A stretch of DNA of 64,000 nucleotides from Afipia sp. GAS231 (lineage in GTDB: Bacteria > Pseudomonadota > Alphaproteobacteria > Rhizobiales > Xanthobacteraceae), in the NCBI RefSeq assembly GCF_900103365.1, contig NZ_LT629703.1, positions 2,666,001 to 2,730,000 of the forward strand, read 5' to 3'. A program made the position numbers and the translations under genes. Positions 23,633 through 32,633 of this stretch are shown piece after piece (position 1 is the first letter of the stretch; the number at the start of each line of letters is the position of its first letter). The notes below the pieces were generated by a model. That model was given only the letters and a program-made list of their open reading frames with translations, was not told the origin of the DNA and did no database searches.

Positions 23633-24904
23633 TTACTTCCCCGCCTTCACACCGCGCGGCGAGCTGTCGCGCTGCAGGCGGTCCAGATGCATGCGGATAT
23701 GGGCCGCCTCCGCCGAGGTATTGGCGAGCGCGATGGCGCGGTCGAAGGCGACCAGCGCCTCGTCGTTGCGGCCGAGCTGCATCAGAAAGGCGCCGCGCAC
23801 GCCGAAGAAATGAAAATAGTTCGACAGCCGCGGCGCCAGCGGCTCGATCATCTCGAGGGCGGCTTCTGCGCCGCGCACCTTCGAGACCGCGACCGCGCGA
23901 TTCAAGGTGACCACCGGCGACGGCTGCATGATTTCGAGCGCGCCGTACAAGAGGTCGATCTGGGTCCAGTCGGTATCCTCGGGCGTGGCGGCGCGGGCAT
24001 GCAGCGCGGATATCGCGGCCTGAATTTGATACGGCCCGCTGCGGCGATGGCGCATCGCCTTGTCGATCAGCGCCAGCCCCTCGGCGATCATCGTCTGGTT
24101 CCACAGCGACCGGTCCTGGTCGTCGAGCAGGATCACCGCGCCGTCAGTATCGAACCGCGCTTCGGCGCGGGCGTGCTGCAGCAGCAACAGCGCCGTCAGC
24201 CCCATGATCTCGGGCTCGCTCTGGAACAGCCGCAGCAGCAGCCGCGCCAGACGGATTGCCTCCTCGCACAGCGGTTTGCGGATTTCGGCGGTGTCGCCGC
24301 TGGCCGAATAGCCCTCGTTGAAGATCAGGTAAATCATGGCGGCGACGGCGGCGAGCCGTTCGCTGCGCGCCACCGCATCGGGTGTTTCGAACGGCACATT
24401 GGCATCGGCGACCCGCCCTTTCGCCCGCGTGATGCGCTGCTCCATCGCGGCTTCCGAAACCAGGAAGGCGCGCGCGATCTGTTTCACGGTCAGCCCCGAG
24501 ACGATGCGCAGCGCCAGCGCGATCTGCTGCGTCGCCGGCAGGTCGGGATGGCAGCAGATGAACAGCAGCCGCAAGATGTCGTCGCGGTAGTGCGAGCCAT
24601 CGAGCCGTTCGGCCAGCTCCTCCTCGGCGTCGTCGAGATCGGAGATCGCCTCGTCCTCGGGCAGCGGCGTCTGCTTCTTGCTTCGCCTGATGTCGTCGAT
24701 CGCGACGTTGCGCCCGACCATGATCAGCCACGCCGCCGGGTCGCGCGGCGGGCCGTTTTGCGGCCAGCTTTTCAGCGCACGCAGGCAGGCGTTCTGGAAC
24801 GCCTCCTCGGCGGTATCGAGATTGCGGAAATAGCGCAGCAGCGCGCCGACCGCCTGGGGACGCGCCGAGGTCAGCGCGCCATCGATCCAGGCGGTGTCGG
24901 TCAC
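23633..24904 (-). CDS. ECF42-type RNA polymerase sigma factor with C-terminal helical extension
   Basis: A 423-residue extracytoplasmic-function sigma factor. Region 2 is AEEAFQNACLRALKSWPQNG with RNVAIDDIRRSKKQ; region 4 is LTVKQIARAFLVSEAAMEQR. The long extension after about residue 185 (YLIFNEGYSASGD, then TPR-like repeats to ALVAFDRAIALANTSAEAAH) is the mark of the ECF42/SigI-like group, which has no anti-sigma factor and is paired with DGPF proteins. Here the GTG start overlaps the TGA of the DGPF gene by four bases, giving exactly that pair. The extension may carry the control function. Confidence 0.92.
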   Translation of the reverse strand: MTDTAWIDGALTSARPQAVGALLRYFRNLDTAEEAFQNACLRALKSWPQNGPPRDPAAWLIMVGRNVAIDDIRRSKKQTPLPEDEAISDLDDAEEELAERLDGSHYRDDILRLLFICCHPDLPATQQIALALRIVSGLTVKQIARAFLVSEAAMEQRITRAKGRVADANVPFETPDAVARSERLAAVAAMIYLIFNEGYSASGDTAEIRKPLCEEAIRLARLLLRLFQSEPEIMGLTALLLLQHARAEARFDTDGAVILLDDQDRSLWNQTMIAEGLALIDKAMRHRRSGPYQIQAAISALHARAATPEDTDWTQIDLLYGALEIMQPSPVVTLNRAVAVSKVRGAEAALEMIEPLAPRLSNYFHFFGVRGAFLMQLGRNDEALVAFDRAIALANTSAEAAHIRMHLDRLQRDSSPRGVKAGK

Positions 24905-25269
24905 GTCGGGACCCTCCCCGGCGTGAACATGCCCACCGGGCGGATCTCGTAGGCGCCGCCCGGATTGGCCTTGCCGAGATCGCGGGCGACGTCGAGCGCT
25001 TCATCGAGGTTCTTGCAGTCGATGACGTAAAAGCCGAGCAGCTGTTCCTTGGTCTCGGCAAACGGACCGTCGAGAACCACCGGCGGATCGTCCTTGCGCA
25101 AGGTCGTCGCCGCGGTGGTCGGCAGCAGCCGCGCCACCGGGCCGAGCCGGCCTTGCTGGGTCAATTTGTCCTGCACGACGGCAAGCTTCTGCATGACGGC
25201 GGCGTCCTGTTCCTTGGTCCAGGACCCCACATGGTCTTCGTCGTGATAGCAAAGGATGGCGTACAGCAT
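24901..25269 (-). CDS. DGPF (YCII)-family protein, partner of the ECF42 sigma factor
   Basis: A 122-residue YCII-fold protein: MLYAILCYHDEDHVGSWTKE, then ARLLPTTAATTLRKDD, VVLDGPFAETKEQLLGFYVI and AYEIRPVGMFTPG. The intact DGPF motif is visible. It is the first gene of the run and overlaps the sigma gene by GTGA. Proteins of this family are the conserved partner of ECF42 sigma factors, with unknown biochemical role. Two further paralogs lie at 12086 and 12645. Confidence 0.92.
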   Translation of the reverse strand: MLYAILCYHDEDHVGSWTKEQDAAVMQKLAVVQDKLTQQGRLGPVARLLPTTAATTLRKDDPPVVLDGPFAETKEQLLGFYVIDCKNLDEALDVARDLGKANPGGAYEIRPVGMFTPGRVPT

Positions 25270-25398
25270 GACGGTCAGGCATCTCCGTTGTCTTGATGAC
25301 GAATGAGTATGCCCGGAGCCGACAGGCCAGCGGAAGAAATTTCGGAGGGAAATTTCTTCCGCTGCACGGAACCATCGAAACAGTTGGATTGAAGCGAA

Positions 25399-25719
25399 TT
25401 ACCAGTAGACGCCATACCGCGCGGCGATGCGGCGGGCCTTGGCTTCGTCGCCCTCATAGTGGCGGGCGTGGCTCTTCTGGGGCTTCGAAGCATGCTTCTT
25501 GCTGTCCTGCTTGGCGGGTTCGGTGGAGGCCGCTTCCGGCTTGGCTTCGGCGGGAGCCGTGGTCGCGGCGGGGGCCGTCGTCGCGGCCGGAGCCGTGGTC
25601 GTAGCGGCGGCCGGCGTGTCGCTGGACGCCAGGATCAGGCTGCGGTCGCCGGCCTGCGCCGAAACCGAGGCGGAAATCGAGGCAATCGCGAAAGCGGAAA
25701 TCAGGATCAGTTTGCGCAT
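25399..25719 (-). CDS. small secreted Ala/Thr/Pro-rich protein
   Basis: A 106-residue protein with a signal peptide (LILISAFAIASISASVSAQA). The mature part has a low-complexity stretch of about three AATTAPAAT-like repeats (residues 38-56), a Lys/His-rich part (SKKHASKPQKSHARH) and a C-terminal DEAKARRIAARYGVYW that is the only well-structured part. ATG 25719 has GGGAG eight bases upstream. The C-terminal ARRIAARYGVYW recurs in small Bradyrhizobium secreted proteins, from memory. Function unknown. Confidence 0.65.
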   Translation of the reverse strand: MRKLILISAFAIASISASVSAQAGDRSLILASSDTPAAATTTAPAATTAPAATTAPAEAKPEAASTEPAKQDSKKHASKPQKSHARHYEGDEAKARRIAARYGVYW

Positions 25720-25834
25720 GTGAAGTCTCCCGTTGTGTGATGAAACGAGACTAGGGAATTGGTTCAATCCGTTATGTGATGCAGGTCACGCTGACGACCG
25801 GGCCGGCGAAGCAGGCGAAAAAGAAGGAATGCCA

Positions 25835-26803
25835 ATGAACAAGGGTGCGCTCGCTCTGCTGGTGCATGGCGGGACCGAAAACTGGTCGCCGCAGCGATGG
25901 AAGAACCGGTTCGACGAGGTCTGCGCGGGGCGGCGCGTGCTGCAGTTGCCGGACGCGGCGTTCGATCCAGCCGAGGTGCATTACGCCGCGGTGTGGAAGC
26001 CGCATCCGGGGGAACTGGCCGCCTTCCCCAACCTGCGGGTCATCTTCAATCTCGGCGCGGGTGTCGACGCGCTGATGGCGGACAAATCGCTACCCGATGT
26101 GCCCTTGGTGCGCGTGGCGGTCGACGATTTGACCGAGCGCATGACGGAATATGTCGTGCTGCATGTGCTGATGCATCACCGGCAGGAGCTGTACCTGCGG
26201 GAGTCGCAGCGCGCCAAACGCTGGGCCCCGAAATCGCAATGGGCGGCCGGCGCCATCTCGGTCGGCGTCATCGGGCTCGGCACACTCGGCGCCGACGCCG
26301 CCGATGCGCTGCGCCGGATCGGCTTTCGCGTCGTTGGCTGGAGCCGCAGCCCAAGACAGATCGACGGCATCGAGTGCTTTCACGGCACGCAAGGATTGGC
26401 GCCGTTCCTGTGCCGCACCGACATCCTGGTCTGCCTGCTGCCGCTGACGCCGGACACAAGGCACGTGCTCAACCGCGATCTCTTCGCCCAACTCAATCGC
26501 AACAGCCCGCTGGGTTCGCCGGTGCTGATCAACGCCGGCCGCGGCGGCCTGCAGAACGAGGCCGATATCCTGCAATGCCTCGACGACGGCACGCTCGGTG
26601 GCGCGTCACTCGACGTCTACGCCACCGAACCGTTGCCGGCCGAAAGCCGGTTCTGGACCCATCCGAAGGTGGTGCTGACGCCGCACAACGCCGCCGACAC
26701 CGATCCCGACGAAATCTCGAAATACGTCGCGCGCCAGATCGAGCGCTTCGAGGCCGGAGGCGCGCTGGAGAATGTGGTGGATCGCAATCGGGGTATTAGC
26801 TGA
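25835..26803 (+). CDS. ghrA: glyoxylate/hydroxypyruvate reductase A (GhrA-like)
   Basis: A 322-residue D-isomer-specific 2-hydroxyacid dehydrogenase reducing glyoxylate or hydroxypyruvate with NAD(P)H. The cofactor fold has VGVIGLGTLGADAADALRRI and GWSRSPRQ (Ser/Arg after the second strand suggests NADP). Catalytic Arg is in LINAGRGGLQNEADI, Glu in LDVYATEPLPAES and His in VVLTPHNAADTDPD. ATG 25835 is chosen because AAGGA lies six bases upstream. It stands alone. Confidence 0.9.
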   Translation: MNKGALALLVHGGTENWSPQRWKNRFDEVCAGRRVLQLPDAAFDPAEVHYAAVWKPHPGELAAFPNLRVIFNLGAGVDALMADKSLPDVPLVRVAVDDLTERMTEYVVLHVLMHHRQELYLRESQRAKRWAPKSQWAAGAISVGVIGLGTLGADAADALRRIGFRVVGWSRSPRQIDGIECFHGTQGLAPFLCRTDILVCLLPLTPDTRHVLNRDLFAQLNRNSPLGSPVLINAGRGGLQNEADILQCLDDGTLGGASLDVYATEPLPAESRFWTHPKVVLTPHNAADTDPDEISKYVARQIERFEAGGALENVVDRNRGIS

Positions 26804-27415
26804 GGCTGTTAAGCCGGAAGCAGATATTCGGCGTCACGGTCGTGGTGTCGGCCAAGTGCCAAACTCGGAAGTCGTTGCATCGCATCAGCGCTTGCCTTCG
26901 GCGGAACTTATCAGCCCGTTGCTTGAGACCCAATAAACGCAATACCATTTCGGCCGGCGCGCTAACCCTAAGCGCGGGGCGCGCCACGCCGGATCAACTC
27001 ATCCGGAGCTTCGACACTGGCCGTCAAGGGGAAATGCGTACTCGGGTCCGGCGGCGAAAGCTCGTCGGAAGAGTGGAACTGGTCGTGCGCGAGGAGTGCC
27101 GCTTGCGGAGCGAGGATCTCGAAAGGCCGTTCAAGGTGCATTGGGGACGCCGAGATCAAGCTCCTTCCACCAGCGAGGAGAGCCTGGAGGAACGCTGCGG
27201 TGCCCATAAGGTAGAATAGGCCGTCGATTTCGAAGCGCTTTATCAGGCTCATACCGACGCCCGACAGCCGTCATTCTCCAGTCAAAAAAAGGCCGGAAAT
27301 TCAGACTACCGCATCAAAGCATATCGAACTGTCGCGATGGGTCGGATTTCCGCATCAGGTCAATCGCGTCAGTTTTGGACACCACCAAGGGTCCGCCCTC
27401 GCTGGAGGCGCACGG
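26804..27415. other. intergenic region with repeat fragments; one weak frame
   Basis: Contains GTCACGGTCGTGGTGTCGGC and CAAGTGCCAAACTCGGAAGT (26833-26871), which I recall as a dispersed Bradyrhizobium fragment, and the inverted words CTAACCCTAAGCGCGGG nearby. A minus-strand frame 26968-27252 (MSLIKRFEIDGLFYLMG) is partly protein-like but has no relative that I recognise. No confident gene. Confidence 0.4.
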
Positions 27416-27685
27416 ATGGGCGCTACCAAGGCTCACGTCAATTTCGATGCACCGGCGATTCTTCGCAAGTGGCCTTCGCGCAACAACCAACGTTACGCTA
27501 ACGGCACTGGCCCCTATCTGCTCGTGGATGGCACGCTCGATGGGTGCATACTGGAGTTCATGGCCAAGCCTGCCTCCATGCGGCATTTGTATGAGATTCA
27601 CACTTCACCACAGCCGCCGTTGGTAAGTGCCGTCGTATCTGGAGAGGTCGTTGTCGAACTCGCGCGGCTTCGCGAATTTCTCTGA
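27416..27685 (+). CDS. conserved hypothetical protein, 89 residues
   Basis: A small soluble protein: FDAPAILRKWPSRNNQRYAN, GTGPYLLVDGTLDGCILEFM, AKPASMRHLYEIHTSPQPPL and a closing VVELARLREFL. I recall near-identical hypothetical proteins in other Bradyrhizobium genomes; no function is known. GGAGG lies seven bases before the ATG, a better signal than any frame on the other strand. Confidence 0.65.
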   Translation: MGATKAHVNFDAPAILRKWPSRNNQRYANGTGPYLLVDGTLDGCILEFMAKPASMRHLYEIHTSPQPPLVSAVVSGEVVVELARLREFL

Positions 27686-27816
27686 TGCAGACACGACTCC
27701 CTTTGCGGCGCGCCTGGAGTCATGAGTCATTAAATTACCGTGTACTGCATGACGCGAGCCAATTTTCCCAGTTCGGCGAACGATGCCAGGCGAGCGGGCA
27801 CCGCCGCCGATGACAA

Positions 27817-28599
27817 CTACTGTTCTTCGGGCTGCAACTGCTTTGGGGCCCGCGCTCGGGCTTGCGGCGACGGGAGTGTTGGCCTTGGCTTGCGCGCCGG
27901 GGTGGCAGTGGGCCGAGGCAGAGGTGCCGATGCCTTGGGCGACAGGCTCTTGGGCGACAGGTTCTGCTCGGAAGCCTTGGCGATAAGGCGTGTCATTTGT
28001 TCCTGACCCGCTTTGAGCTGCTCAACAGCTTTTGTATTGTCGATGGCCATTTGTTCCTGGCTCGTCTTGAGTTGCTCGATCCCTTGCTTCACGTATGTCA
28101 GATCGCGTGCCATCGTCTCGAGCAACTGCGCCAGTTCAGGAGACACCGGACCGGCTGTCGGCACGACGTCTTGCCGTGCGGTCTGAGCCGGAAGTGCTGG
28201 CTCCGGCGCGGCCACCTGAACCGTAGATTGGCTCGACTGCGCGGGAAGCCCTTTTTCCAGCGGCAGCAGATTTAGCTGCGGCACCCACCGGGCGACAGTC
28301 AGCTTGGCCGCATCGCCGTAAGAAGACTGCGAAACGAAAGCAGCGATAAATATGCTCGCGGCCAACAGCGAGCCGACGAGGCCACGCAGCGCCGGCCAAC
28401 CGCGCGAATGCTTGCGGCCCAAGACAGCTGAAGGATAGCGCGGGGCGTCATGCTCCAGCTTCGAGAGCTGTTCAGTTACACGCGCGAGCTGTTCATCCGC
28501 GCGCGCGATCTGTCCATAAGCGTGCGCGAGCCGCTCATCCGCGCGCGCGATCAAGACGCCGTCGGGTTCAATTGCTTTCGGGTTCGGCGTGGAACTCAT
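27817..28599 (-). CDS. membrane protein with coiled-coil segments, hypothetical
   Basis: A 260-residue protein. The N-terminal 55 residues form heptad-like repeats (LIARADERLAHAYGQIARAD, EQLARVTEQLSKLEHD). One membrane helix follows (LVGSLLAASIFIAAFVS), then SSYGDAAKLTVARWVPQL, a Pro/Gln-rich linker, a second coiled coil (LAQLLETMARDLTYVKQGIE, then LKAGQEQMTRLIAKA) and a Pro/Arg-rich tail. From memory this type is common and multicopy in Bradyrhizobium, often near mobile or repeat DNA. ATG 28599 (MSSTPNPKAIEPDG) is preferred over 28617. Function unknown. Confidence 0.7.
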   Translation of the reverse strand: MSSTPNPKAIEPDGVLIARADERLAHAYGQIARADEQLARVTEQLSKLEHDAPRYPSAVLGRKHSRGWPALRGLVGSLLAASIFIAAFVSQSSYGDAAKLTVARWVPQLNLLPLEKGLPAQSSQSTVQVAAPEPALPAQTARQDVVPTAGPVSPELAQLLETMARDLTYVKQGIEQLKTSQEQMAIDNTKAVEQLKAGQEQMTRLIAKASEQNLSPKSLSPKASAPLPRPTATPARKPRPTLPSPQARARAPKQLQPEEQ

Positions 28600-28619
28600 T
28601 GGTGTGCCCTTTCCCATCC

Positions 28620-29132
28620 AATGTCACGCAAAGCAGGCGGTCGGATTTCCACCAGCTCGGCGAACCGCTAAACACTCATTGCAGTTTTGACCAAAGCATG
28701 GCCGTACGATGGAAAGTACGGGCTGCTTACGGCGACAGGCCGTCGGGAATTCGGCACCGCGACGTTCGGCGCATATCCCCTTTGCCCCCGAATAGCGGAC
28801 ATTTGAGGGTGCAATCGGCATGTCTGTTTTGGGTCAAACGCTACACACTGCTTGCCGCCAAGCCCCAAGCGAAGTCCGCTTTGACCCAAAAGCCGACCTG
28901 ATTCCAACGCCTGATCCTGGGCATACCAAGATCGAAAGCACAGTCCGCTAGCTCGGGATCGAGATCGATGATGCCCTGGCAATAGCGGAACAGGTTGATG
29001 TCCGAAATACCCGGGCAGAGCGCATATGCTCTGCTCGCCCTCTAACCGCCGGTTTGTGCCAAACACGGGCGTAGATGGGTGCAAAATGCGACCACCCTTG
29101 CCGCAAAGCCAACTGCGAAGCCCTGCTAATCT
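28620..29132. other. repeat-derived intergenic region
   Basis: Holds an inverted repeat with 12-bp arms TTTTGGGTCAAA (28827-28838) and TTTGACCCAAAA (28880-28891), plus a minus-strand fragment that reads INLFRYCQGIIDLDPELADC (about 28925-29010) and looks like the remnant of a larger gene. No intact gene is seen. Confidence 0.5.
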
Positions 29133-29369
29133 TCAATGGCCCGGTCCCGGCAGACCACTTGGCCGGGGCCAATCTGATCGCAGGTTGTTCGGGTTATTTG
29201 GATCAACCAAGTCTTGTCTCAAAATGAAACCGCCCTTGGGGGAAACAATTGTCGGTGGAATTTTCCGAACATCGTTGATCGGCGCAAACTTCGTATCAGC
29301 AGTCTGCGCAGAAGCAATTGTCGGGCATACCAACGCACAAGCGGCGACTAGCATCATCGATCTATTCAT
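29133..29369 (-). CDS. small secreted protein, hypothetical
   Basis: A 78-residue protein with a clear signal peptide (MMLVAACALVCPTIASA, cut before QTADTK). The mature part of about 57 residues is Pro/Asn-rich: FAPINDVRKIPPTIVSPKGG, FILRQDLVDPNNPNNLRSDW, PRPSGLPGPGH. AGGAGG lies nine bases before ATG 29369. The DPNNPNNLR segment looks like a surface loop. No family recognised. Confidence 0.6.
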   Translation of the reverse strand: MNRSMMLVAACALVCPTIASAQTADTKFAPINDVRKIPPTIVSPKGGFILRQDLVDPNNPNNLRSDWPRPSGLPGPGH

Positions 29370-29533
29370 TGTCCCCATCCTCCTACAAACCTAGATGGTT
29401 AGACATGCACGCCTTTGACGTGGATAGGGTACCATCAAATTAAACGAACAGGCAACGAACCATCAAGGCACCTTGTCCTCGCATGATGTTGGCGGCGACC
29501 GACGATCCCAAGCGGCCTATTACGCGAGACGCC

Positions 29534-30526
29534 TTACTTGGCTTCGCTTGCCGCGATTCCCGAGCTTTCGACCAGCTTTGCCACCCGTGGCATGTCGGAG
29601 GCAAACAAGCGCGCGTGGGCCTCGGGCGTCAGCTCGTTGTCGGGGAATGGCAAGGTTCCGAGTTCCTTGAGCTTCTCCCGCAAGGTGGGATCAGACAGCG
29701 CGGCGCGGAGCGCGGAATTCAGCGCGACGACGATCTCCCTTGGCGTGCCCTTCACCACATAGAGCCCATGCCACATCGAATAGCTGACCTCGGGCATGCC
29801 GAGTTCGGCCGTGGTCGGCGCGTCCTTCAACTGCTCGAGCCGTTCCGGTGACGTGATGGCGATGCCGTGCAACGTGCCGGCCTGAATCTGCGGCAGCGCG
29901 TTGGTGACCTGGTCCCACAAGAGATCGATCTGCCCCGCCAGGAGATCGCCGATCGCCGGACCCGATCCGCGATAGGCGACGATGGTCGGCTTGAAACCGA
30001 GAACATTGCCCATCATGACGGCGCACAGGTGACTGTTGGTTCCGATGCCGCCATGCGCAAAGTTCGCCTTGTCGCGCTGCGCCTTGATCCAGGCGACAAA
30101 ATCCTGCGGCGTCGCACCGGGTATCGACTTGCGGCCGATCAGGACCATCGGCGCGTTGTTGACGAGGCCGACCGGTTCGAACGCCGTCATCGTATCGTAG
30201 CGCAGGTTGGTGAACAGGCTGGGCGCCGCCAGCAATGCTACGTGATTGATCAGGACCGTGGAACCATCGGGCGCCGATCTCGCCACACGATCGTTGGCCA
30301 GCGTGCTGCCGCCGCCGACCTGGTTCTCGATGATGACGGTCTGGCCGAGCGCGCGTGACATCCGCTCGCCGATCAGACGCGCAACGGTATCGGTGCCGCC
30401 ACCGGCGGCATAGGGAACCACCAGCGTCACGGTTTTGGCTGATGATTGCGCGTGGGCTTGCGTCAAAGGCGCGGCAAGCAAAAGGCCCAACCCCGTCAAC
30501 GCGCTCCTCAGAAGCCGATCGATCAC
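29534..30526 (-). CDS. Bug/TctC-type periplasmic solute-binding protein
   Basis: A 330-residue exported binding protein of the tripartite tricarboxylate transporter class. A signal peptide (LTGLGLLLAAPLTQAHAQ) precedes the family core: VTLVVPYAAGGGTDTVARLI, ENQVGGGSTLANDRVARSAP, AHGGIGTNSHLCAVMMGN, VAYRGSGPAIGDLLAGQIDL and LDGIAIT-like GTLHGIAITSPERLEQL. The GTG start at 30526 follows GGGAGGG by seven bases; codons further upstream are not protein-like. No TctA/TctB membrane genes are nearby, as is common for these orphans. The ligand, probably a carboxylate, cannot be told. Confidence 0.92.
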   Translation of the reverse strand: MIDRLLRSALTGLGLLLAAPLTQAHAQSSAKTVTLVVPYAAGGGTDTVARLIGERMSRALGQTVIIENQVGGGSTLANDRVARSAPDGSTVLINHVALLAAPSLFTNLRYDTMTAFEPVGLVNNAPMVLIGRKSIPGATPQDFVAWIKAQRDKANFAHGGIGTNSHLCAVMMGNVLGFKPTIVAYRGSGPAIGDLLAGQIDLLWDQVTNALPQIQAGTLHGIAITSPERLEQLKDAPTTAELGMPEVSYSMWHGLYVVKGTPREIVVALNSALRAALSDPTLREKLKELGTLPFPDNELTPEAHARLFASDMPRVAKLVESSGIAASEAK

Positions 30527-30762
30527 GATAGCGCCCTCCCAAGTATTTTTATTTTGCGCACCGCAGCAAACGGGAACGCCCCGATCACGCGGCGGCTCGC
30601 GGATTTTCCGCTGCACGTATCCATAGCAGCAAAGCTGGCGAAGCGTATTGCGTCAAATCGTGCTGCGGGAAGTCGAGAAACGTTGGGCAAAAGAAAAGCC
30701 GCCCTGCGGCGGCTCCTCGATACACGCTCGATTTCTCTGGCTGGGTTACAGGTGGCAGCGCT

Positions 30763-31104
30763 TCACGTCGCTGCCATCTCGATCGCCTTGCCGTTCACGC
30801 GCGTCTCGTCCTTCAGATTGTCGACGGTGACGTGGGTGTCGTACCAGGTAAGGTGCGGCCGGACGCCGAAGCGTTGGGTCAATTCCGCCACGCGCTCCTC
30901 GGTAAACCAGGCTTCCGCCGATTGGCGGCTGTCCCAGAGATAGACGCCGCCGGTGCCGCTGTCGCCGTTCAGGTAGTCCTTGCGGATCAACCCCTTTTTC
31001 GCCAGGCCGCGATAGATCGGCGCGGTCGAAGACCCGCCTTTCACCGCCTGTTCTTCGGTGCGCTTGGGCAAATCAAACTGAACGACGACGATGCAATTGG
31101 CCAT
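30763..31104 (-). CDS. YdhR-like putative monooxygenase (dimeric alpha/beta-barrel)
   Basis: A 113-residue protein with the ferredoxin-like fold of YdhR-type proteins: MANCIVVVQFDLPKRTEEQA, YRGLAKKGLIRKDYLNGDSG, TGGVYLWDSRQSAEAWFTEE and RFGVRPHLTWYDTHVTVDN. The GGVYLWDSRQSAEAWF block is the family mark. GGAGG lies before the ATG. Activity is inferred only from fold relatives that break down aromatic compounds. Confidence 0.8.
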   Translation of the reverse strand: MANCIVVVQFDLPKRTEEQAVKGGSSTAPIYRGLAKKGLIRKDYLNGDSGTGGVYLWDSRQSAEAWFTEERVAELTQRFGVRPHLTWYDTHVTVDNLKDETRVNGKAIEMAAT

Positions 31105-31195
31105 CAGCGGTTCCTCCGATTTATTTCAGCCAGGATAGCACGCCGGGAAATCCGGATACACGGATTTCCAGGACAAAGCTGGTGGCCGCGATGGC

Positions 31196-31846
31196 CTACG
31201 GCGATCGCCGCCTGACCGTGACATGGGTAGCATTCGCGCCGGCGATGCTCTCGACCGCGGCATAGCCGAGATCCGGCAGATTGAGCCCCGCAAACAGGTT
31301 CTCTCCTGCGCCGATAAACACCGGCGAGACCGCCAGACGAGCTTCATCAATCAGGCCTGCTTGCAGATATTGCCGGACCACCGACGCACCGCCACCGATC
31401 CGGATGTCTTTTGCCCCGGCGACATCCTTTGCCCGCGCCAGCGCTGCCTCTATCCCGTCGGTCACGAAGTGAAACACCGTGCCGCCCTCCATCTCGATCG
31501 ACGGACGCGCATGGTGCGTCAGCACGAACACCGGAACGTGATATGGCGGATTGGGTCCCCACCAGCCTTTCCAGGAGTGGTCGGGCCACGGACCACGGAT
31601 CGGGCCGAACATGTTGCGGCCCATGATCCATGCGCCGATATTTTCCATCGAGCTTTGGGCAATGTCATTGTCGATGCCGGTGGCCCCGCCGGGCTGGCCG
31701 ATCATTTTGTGAAACATCTGCGTCTTCCGCAGCCAGGCGGGCACTTCATCCGCGCCGACGCCAAACGGATGTTGCAGGTCCTGACCCGGCCCCGCCGCAA
31801 ATCCATCCAGCGATACCGAGAAGGCGGAAACCCTTACTTTTCCCAT
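31196..31846 (-). CDS. dihydrofolate reductase-like (RibD C-terminal fold) protein
   Basis: A 216-residue member of the bacterial DHFR/RibD-C fold. It starts VRVSAFSVSLDGFAAGPGQD, has IGAWIMGRNMFGPIRGPW, VFVLTHHARPSIEMEGGTVF, DIRIGGGASVVRQYLQAGLI and IDEARLAVSPVFIGAGENLF, the usual order of NADPH-fold elements. These proteins are mostly uncharacterised reductases. ATG 31846 is preceded by AAGGAAAG. It stands next to a TetR/GST divergent pair. Confidence 0.85.
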   Translation of the reverse strand: MGKVRVSAFSVSLDGFAAGPGQDLQHPFGVGADEVPAWLRKTQMFHKMIGQPGGATGIDNDIAQSSMENIGAWIMGRNMFGPIRGPWPDHSWKGWWGPNPPYHVPVFVLTHHARPSIEMEGGTVFHFVTDGIEAALARAKDVAGAKDIRIGGGASVVRQYLQAGLIDEARLAVSPVFIGAGENLFAGLNLPDLGYAAVESIAGANATHVTVRRRSP

Positions 31847-31952
31847 CGTGTCTTTCTTTCCTTGTGAAGCACTTTCGGGAGAACGAACGGGGACGCCGCG
31901 CGCCGACACATCGATCGGATTATATTTTGCGGGCGCGTTCGCGGCGTGCGGA

Positions 31953-32609
31953 TTACTTCGTGCCGACCATCACGTCGATCGCGCCCTTCACGATCGCCTC
32001 CAATTCCCCACGCGGCACCTGCGCGCGGGCGCGGATGGCGATGGTGTGGATGGTGGCCGACGCCAGTTGCGCGAGCACCGCGGGATCGGCGCCTTCGGGC
32101 AGTTCGCCCTTTTCCCTGGCATGGCGGAAGCAGGCGGCGAACGCCTTGTCGAGTTCGGCAAAACCTTCCAGCACCATGGCGCGTATATCGGGATCGGCCA
32201 CCGCTTCGGATGCCGCCGTCATGACCGTGAAGCAGCCGCGCGGGCCGGCTTCGCCGGACAGGTAAATATCCAGCGCCACCGCATAGATGCGCAGCAAGCG
32301 CTGACGGATCGGCTGCTCCTCGCGAAAAATGTCCTGCATCGCCGCGCGGGCGTCCTCGCGATAGCGCCGGTAGCTCTTGATGTAGAGCTCGCGCTTGTCG
32401 CCAAAAGCGCCATAGAGGCTCGGCCGGTTCATGCCGGTCGCGGCCGAGAGATCGTCGAGCGACGTCGCGGCAAAGCCGCCCTTGCGAAACAGATCGAGCG
32501 CTTTCGCCAGCGCGATATCAGGCTGATAGGCGCGCGGACGGCCCCGGCGCTTCGGCGCTGTGGGATCGTCGATCCGCGTCACCGGCGGCTTTTTATTTTT
32601 TTGTACCAT
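31953..32609 (-). CDS. TetR/AcrR-family regulator divergent from a GST gene
   Basis: A 218-residue regulator. The helix-turn-helix is ALDLFRKGGFAATSLDDLSA, followed by ATGMNRPSLYGAFGDKRELY; upstream is a basic tail (RRGRPRAYQPD). The C-terminal domain has CFTVMTAASEAVADPDIRAM and AQLASATIHTIAIRARAQVP, matching the TetR_C group near AcrR/YxaF types. A 25-bp imperfect palindrome stands in the shared intergenic region, so it likely represses itself and the GST gene. Confidence 0.9.
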   Translation of the reverse strand: MVQKNKKPPVTRIDDPTAPKRRGRPRAYQPDIALAKALDLFRKGGFAATSLDDLSAATGMNRPSLYGAFGDKRELYIKSYRRYREDARAAMQDIFREEQPIRQRLLRIYAVALDIYLSGEAGPRGCFTVMTAASEAVADPDIRAMVLEGFAELDKAFAACFRHAREKGELPEGADPAVLAQLASATIHTIAIRARAQVPRGELEAIVKGAIDVMVGTK

Positions 32610-32633
32610 GTCGCAATAAATTCCTTGACCGGG

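Noticed and set aside
23687..24952. Plus-strand frame of 421 codons opposite the sigma factor
   Set aside because: Mirror frame, Gln/Arg/His-rich, with no domain; the sigma factor is certain.
27314..27601. Minus-strand 95-codon frame opposite the 89-residue hypothetical
   Set aside because: The plus-strand frame has a good ribosome site and a sequence that I recall as conserved.
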